The position numbers and the translations under genes are program-made. 16,843 nt of DNA. It comes from Deltaproteobacteria bacterium (lineage in GTDB: Bacteria > Myxococcota > UBA796 > SXON01). The stretch covers positions 1 to 16,843 of the forward strand of contig CANKNP010000074.1 of NCBI GenBank assembly GCA_947483545.1, in the 5' to 3' direction. Below the pieces are notes generated by a model. The model was not told where the DNA came from and did no database searches. It saw nothing but the letters and a program-made list of their open reading frames with translations. Below, one piece after another: positions 14,703 through 16,843 of this stretch; positions within the stretch are counted from its first letter, which is position 1, and each line of letters begins with the position of its first letter.

Positions 14703-14713
14703 TTTACAGTAAA
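14703..14713. promoter_or_regulatory. Perfect palindromic operator candidate TTTAC-A-GTAAA
   Basis: This is an 11-bp perfect palindrome in the 67-bp gap between the divergent protease and ScfR-like genes. It covers the protease -10. Symmetric operators at such a place commonly bind the divergently encoded regulator. The nine bases TTTACAGTA recur exactly at the MerR promoter (8415-8423). Confidence 0.55.
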
Positions 14714-14731
14714 CCCGTCAACCCCTGTCAA
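14703..14731 (-). promoter_or_regulatory. Promoter of the S1 protease gene
   Basis: On the minus strand TTGACA (14731-14726, perfect -35) is followed after 17 nt by TGTAAA (14708-14703, 4 of 6 matches). The start would lie near 14696, giving a ~14-nt leader with no Shine-Dalgarno. On the plus strand the same bases read TTTACA-N17-TGTCAA and might serve the regulator gene, so the two promoters could compete for the same DNA. Confidence 0.6.
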
Positions 14732-14749
14732 GTCGGTTACGCCCGGTGC

Positions 14750-16153
14750 ATGTCCGCCCACCTCGGCCCCCGCCTCCGTGTCCTGCGCCGCGAGCGGGGC
14801 GTGACCCAGGCTGCGCTCGCGACGACCCTCGGCATCTCCGCCAGCTACCTGAACTTGATCGAGTCTGGCAAGCGCCCGCTGCCCGCAGAGGTCCTGCTCG
14901 CCGCCGCCCGCGCGCTCGACATGGACCTTCGTGCCCTCGGCAGCGAGGGCAACGCCCGCGTGGTGCGCGACCTGCTGGAGGCGCTGGCCGACCCGGTCCT
15001 GGAGGATCTTGCGATTCCCGTGGCGGAAGCCAGGGAGTTGGCGCACCGCGAGCCTCAGTTCGCGACGGCCCTGGTCAAGTTGCATCAGGCGCTCCGCAAC
15101 TCACGGGAGCTGGAGGGCGCGCTCGCCTCGCAGGTGTACCAGCGGGAAGGGGAGTCGGCGTCGCGCATTCCCCCGGAGGAGGTCACGGACCTGGTCGAGA
15201 CGCACCACAACTACTTCCCCGCGCTGGAGGAGGCCGCCGAGCAGCTGGGACGAGACGCCCGGCTCGACGCTCAGGACCTCTACCCGGGGCTGGTGGCCTG
15301 GCTGAAGGCGCATGGCGTCGAGATCCAGATCGGCGCTCCCCCCGCCCCAGGCATCCACGCAAGATATGACCCGGATCGCCGGCAGTTGGCGATCTCCGAG
15401 TGGCTGCCGACCCGGAGCCGCAACTTTGAGATGGCGCGGACATGCGGCCGGCTCGTCGCGCACCAGGCCATCGCCACCCTCGCGGAGGATCGCATCCTCA
15501 CCACGCCGACCTCCCGCGCACTGGCCCGCTCAGCGCTCGGCTCCTACTTCGCAGCGGCGGTGCTCATGCCCTACGCCGCGTTCCTGGATGCCGCGGAGAC
15601 GCTCCGCTACGACGTGGAGCTGGTCGGTCGCCGGTTCCGTGTCGGGTTCGAGCAGGCCTGCCACCGCATGACTACGCTGTCCCGCCCAAAACACGAGGGC
15701 GTGCCCTTCCACCTCGTCCGCATCGACGTCGCTGGCAACATCAGCAAGCGGTTTGCCGGCTCGGGCATCCACTTCGCGCGGTTCTCGGGCGTGTGCCCGC
15801 GTTGGAATGTTTTCTCGGCATTTGCGATGCCCGGGCGGATTCGAACCCAGCTCTCCCGAATGCCCGATGGCAGCACGTTCTTCTGCATTGCGCGTACGGT
15901 CCAGGAGGATTCGCGGGGTTGGGGGCAGGAGGGACGATTGCACGCCGTGGGGCTCGGCACCGACGTCGCACACGCCAAGCGGATTGTTTACGCGGACGGG
16001 ATCTCGCTCACCGACGCGCACAACGTCGTGCCCATCGGCGTGACCTGTCGGCTGTGCGAGCGGCCCGATTGTGCGCAGCGGGCGCTTCCCAGCATTCGCG
16101 TGCCCTTGCTGGTGGATGAGAACCAGCGGCGAAGCTCGCCTTACGGGACGTGA
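14750..16153 (+). CDS. XRE/ScfR-like regulator (PrpR/RamB/MccR type)
   Basis: This 467-residue protein starts at the ATG at 14750; the open frame upstream overlaps the protease gene and its promoter, so it is not used. Residues ~6-60 are an XRE helix-turn-helix (VTQAALATTLGISASYLNLIESGKRPL). The middle (~140-290) resembles the IrrE/ImmA peptidase-like fold of this family but has VAHQAIA where a zinc protease would have HExxH, so it is not an active protease. The C-terminus (~310-455) matches the short-chain fatty acid regulator domain (DUF2083). It has C349, C379 and the cluster C433-RL-C436-ERPD-C441, which in mycobacterial PrpR relatives ligate an iron-sulfur cluster. Family members sense acyl-CoA and control propionate, acetate or glyoxylate metabolism. 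No such metabolic gene is adjacent here; the divergent neighbour is a protease. Confidence 0.88.
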   Translation: MSAHLGPRLRVLRRERGVTQAALATTLGISASYLNLIESGKRPLPAEVLLAAARALDMDLRALGSEGNARVVRDLLEALADPVLEDLAIPVAEARELAHREPQFATALVKLHQALRNSRELEGALASQVYQREGESASRIPPEEVTDLVETHHNYFPALEEAAEQLGRDARLDAQDLYPGLVAWLKAHGVEIQIGAPPAPGIHARYDPDRRQLAISEWLPTRSRNFEMARTCGRLVAHQAIATLAEDRILTTPTSRALARSALGSYFAAAVLMPYAAFLDAAETLRYDVELVGRRFRVGFEQACHRMTTLSRPKHEGVPFHLVRIDVAGNISKRFAGSGIHFARFSGVCPRWNVFSAFAMPGRIRTQLSRMPDGSTFFCIARTVQEDSRGWGQEGRLHAVGLGTDVAHAKRIVYADGISLTDAHNVVPIGVTCRLCERPDCAQRALPSIRVPLLVDENQRRSSPYGT

Positions 16154-16169
16154 GGGGTCGCGTCGGTTT

Positions 16170-16841
16170 TCACGCCCCCAGCCCCGCCCGCACCAGATCA
16201 TGCAACCGCACGATGCCGACGTAGTCGCCCACCTCGTCCACGACAGGGAGCACGGTCAACTGCGAGGTTCGGCGCTCCATTTTATCCAGGGCGAGGCTGG
16301 CGAGGTCGTCCTCGCGCACGGTGACGGGGTTCGGAGTGCAGAGCTCCCCGACCCGGCGGCTCAGGCTGGACGGGTCTGAGCCGACGGCGCGCCGAAGGTC
16401 CCCATCGGTGAAGATCCCGCCGCCGCTCACCAGCACGGCCCCGGCTTTGAGGCTGGGGATGCACGCGGCGACGGTGGTGGTGCCGTCCACCAGGGGGGCC
16501 GGCAGCATCAACGACCCCACGGTGCGGCTGGCCAGACCGATGAACCCGCCGGGGTGGACGAGCGCGCCGCCGGACCGGAGCTGGAGCGCGAGGGCGTCGG
16601 CCAACGCCACGGCGACGATGTGCGCAGTGACGGGGGCGAGCCCGCCGATCTCCTCGTCCACGGAGGCGTCGAGCACGGCGGTGGCGGCATCTCCGAGGGG
16701 GCTGTCGGGCGTGGTGATCGCGACCAGGGGGTAGCGCGCGCCCACGAGGAAGCGGGTCAGCTCGGCGGTGCGCCCGCTCGCCGAGATGACGACCAGCGCG
16801 TCCCCGGCCCGAAGCGCGCCGGCGTCGCCATGCAGCGCCTC
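16170..16841 (-). CDS. kdsD: Arabinose-5-phosphate isomerase, C-terminal part
   Basis: This gene runs off the right edge, so the N-terminus is missing; the frame is open to 16841 and the GTG at 16745 is internal. The visible ~223 residues begin EALHGDAGALRAGD, VVISASGRT, then PLVAITTPDSPLG, the sugar-isomerase (SIS) fold of the KdsD/KpsF family. Two CBS domains follow, with GGIFTDGDLRRAV, NPVTVREDDLAS, LPVVDEVGDYVG and a final LHDLVRAGL, all typical of this family. The enzyme converts ribulose-5-phosphate to arabinose-5-phosphate, the first step to Kdo for lipopolysaccharide. The segment usually TTSTTxxLALGDAL reads VTAHIVAVALADAL, and the SxSG loop reads SASG. It is convergent with the regulator, 16 bp apart. 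KpsF or GutQ paralogs cannot be excluded. Confidence 0.85.
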   Translation of the reverse strand, partial: EALHGDAGALRAGDALVVISASGRTAELTRFLVGARYPLVAITTPDSPLGDAATAVLDASVDEEIGGLAPVTAHIVAVALADALALQLRSGGALVHPGGFIGLASRTVGSLMLPAPLVDGTTTVAACIPSLKAGAVLVSGGGIFTDGDLRRAVGSDPSSLSRRVGELCTPNPVTVREDDLASLALDKMERRTSQLTVLPVVDEVGDYVGIVRLHDLVRAGLGA

Positions 16842-16843
16842 GA

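Noticed and set aside
16170..16745. Start of the isomerase at the internal GTG 16745
   Set aside because: SIS-domain residues (HGDAG, ISASGRT) continue in frame upstream to the window edge, so the gene is truncated by the window, not short.

Overview
The window is GC-rich with dense, strongly GC3-biased coding. Several features together suggest a Myxococcota-type (former Deltaproteobacteria) genome. These are a secreted trypsin-like protease ending in a MYXO-CTERM-like tail, a calcium-binding thrombospondin-type-3-like repeat protein, a MerR regulator coupled to a VIT/VWA protein, and long non-genic antisense ORFs typical of very high GC. The taxonomic call is inference. No rRNA, tRNA, CRISPR array or intact transposase gene was seen.

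Layout. (1) 2-3799, plus strand: two tandem paralogous genes of a family I do not recognise; the first is cut by the left window edge. (2) 3824-5401, minus strand: a secreted Asp-rich 48-residue repeat protein followed 3 nt later by a multi-pass membrane protein with an internal duplication. (3) 5510-7961, plus strand: a TRAP transporter small/large permease pair (dctQ-dctM type). The large subunit has an unusual C-terminal tail with three copies of a Met/Lys/Ala-rich repeat. A 31-codon lipoprotein-like ORF overlaps its stop and looks like a decapitated gene. (4) 7962-8428: non-coding, holding two copies of a 73-bp repeat with two dyads each. (5) 8429-11472, plus strand: a MerR-family regulator with a sigma70-like, apparently leaderless promoter, translationally coupled to a VIT-VWA protein. 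(6) 11473-11979: no convincing gene. (7) 11980-13473, minus strand: a membrane-anchored SGNH-hydrolase-like protein. (8) 13474-13746: nested inverted repeats. (9) 13747-14682 (minus) and 14750-16153 (plus): a divergent pair of the S1 protease and an XRE/ScfR-like (PrpR/RamB-type) regulator, with a perfect TTTAC-A-GTAAA palindrome between them. (10) 16170 to the right edge, minus strand: the C-terminal part of an arabinose-5-phosphate isomerase (KdsD/KpsF), of the 3-deoxy-D-manno-octulosonate (Kdo) pathway.

The units look like independent small operons rather than one pathway. The best candidates for something undescribed are the tandem unknown paralogs, the TRAP permease tail repeat, the 73-bp dyad repeat next to a truncated lipoprotein gene, and the 9-base TTTACAGTA element shared by the MerR and protease/ScfR-like promoter regions. 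All homology calls were made by eye from motifs; no database search was possible.
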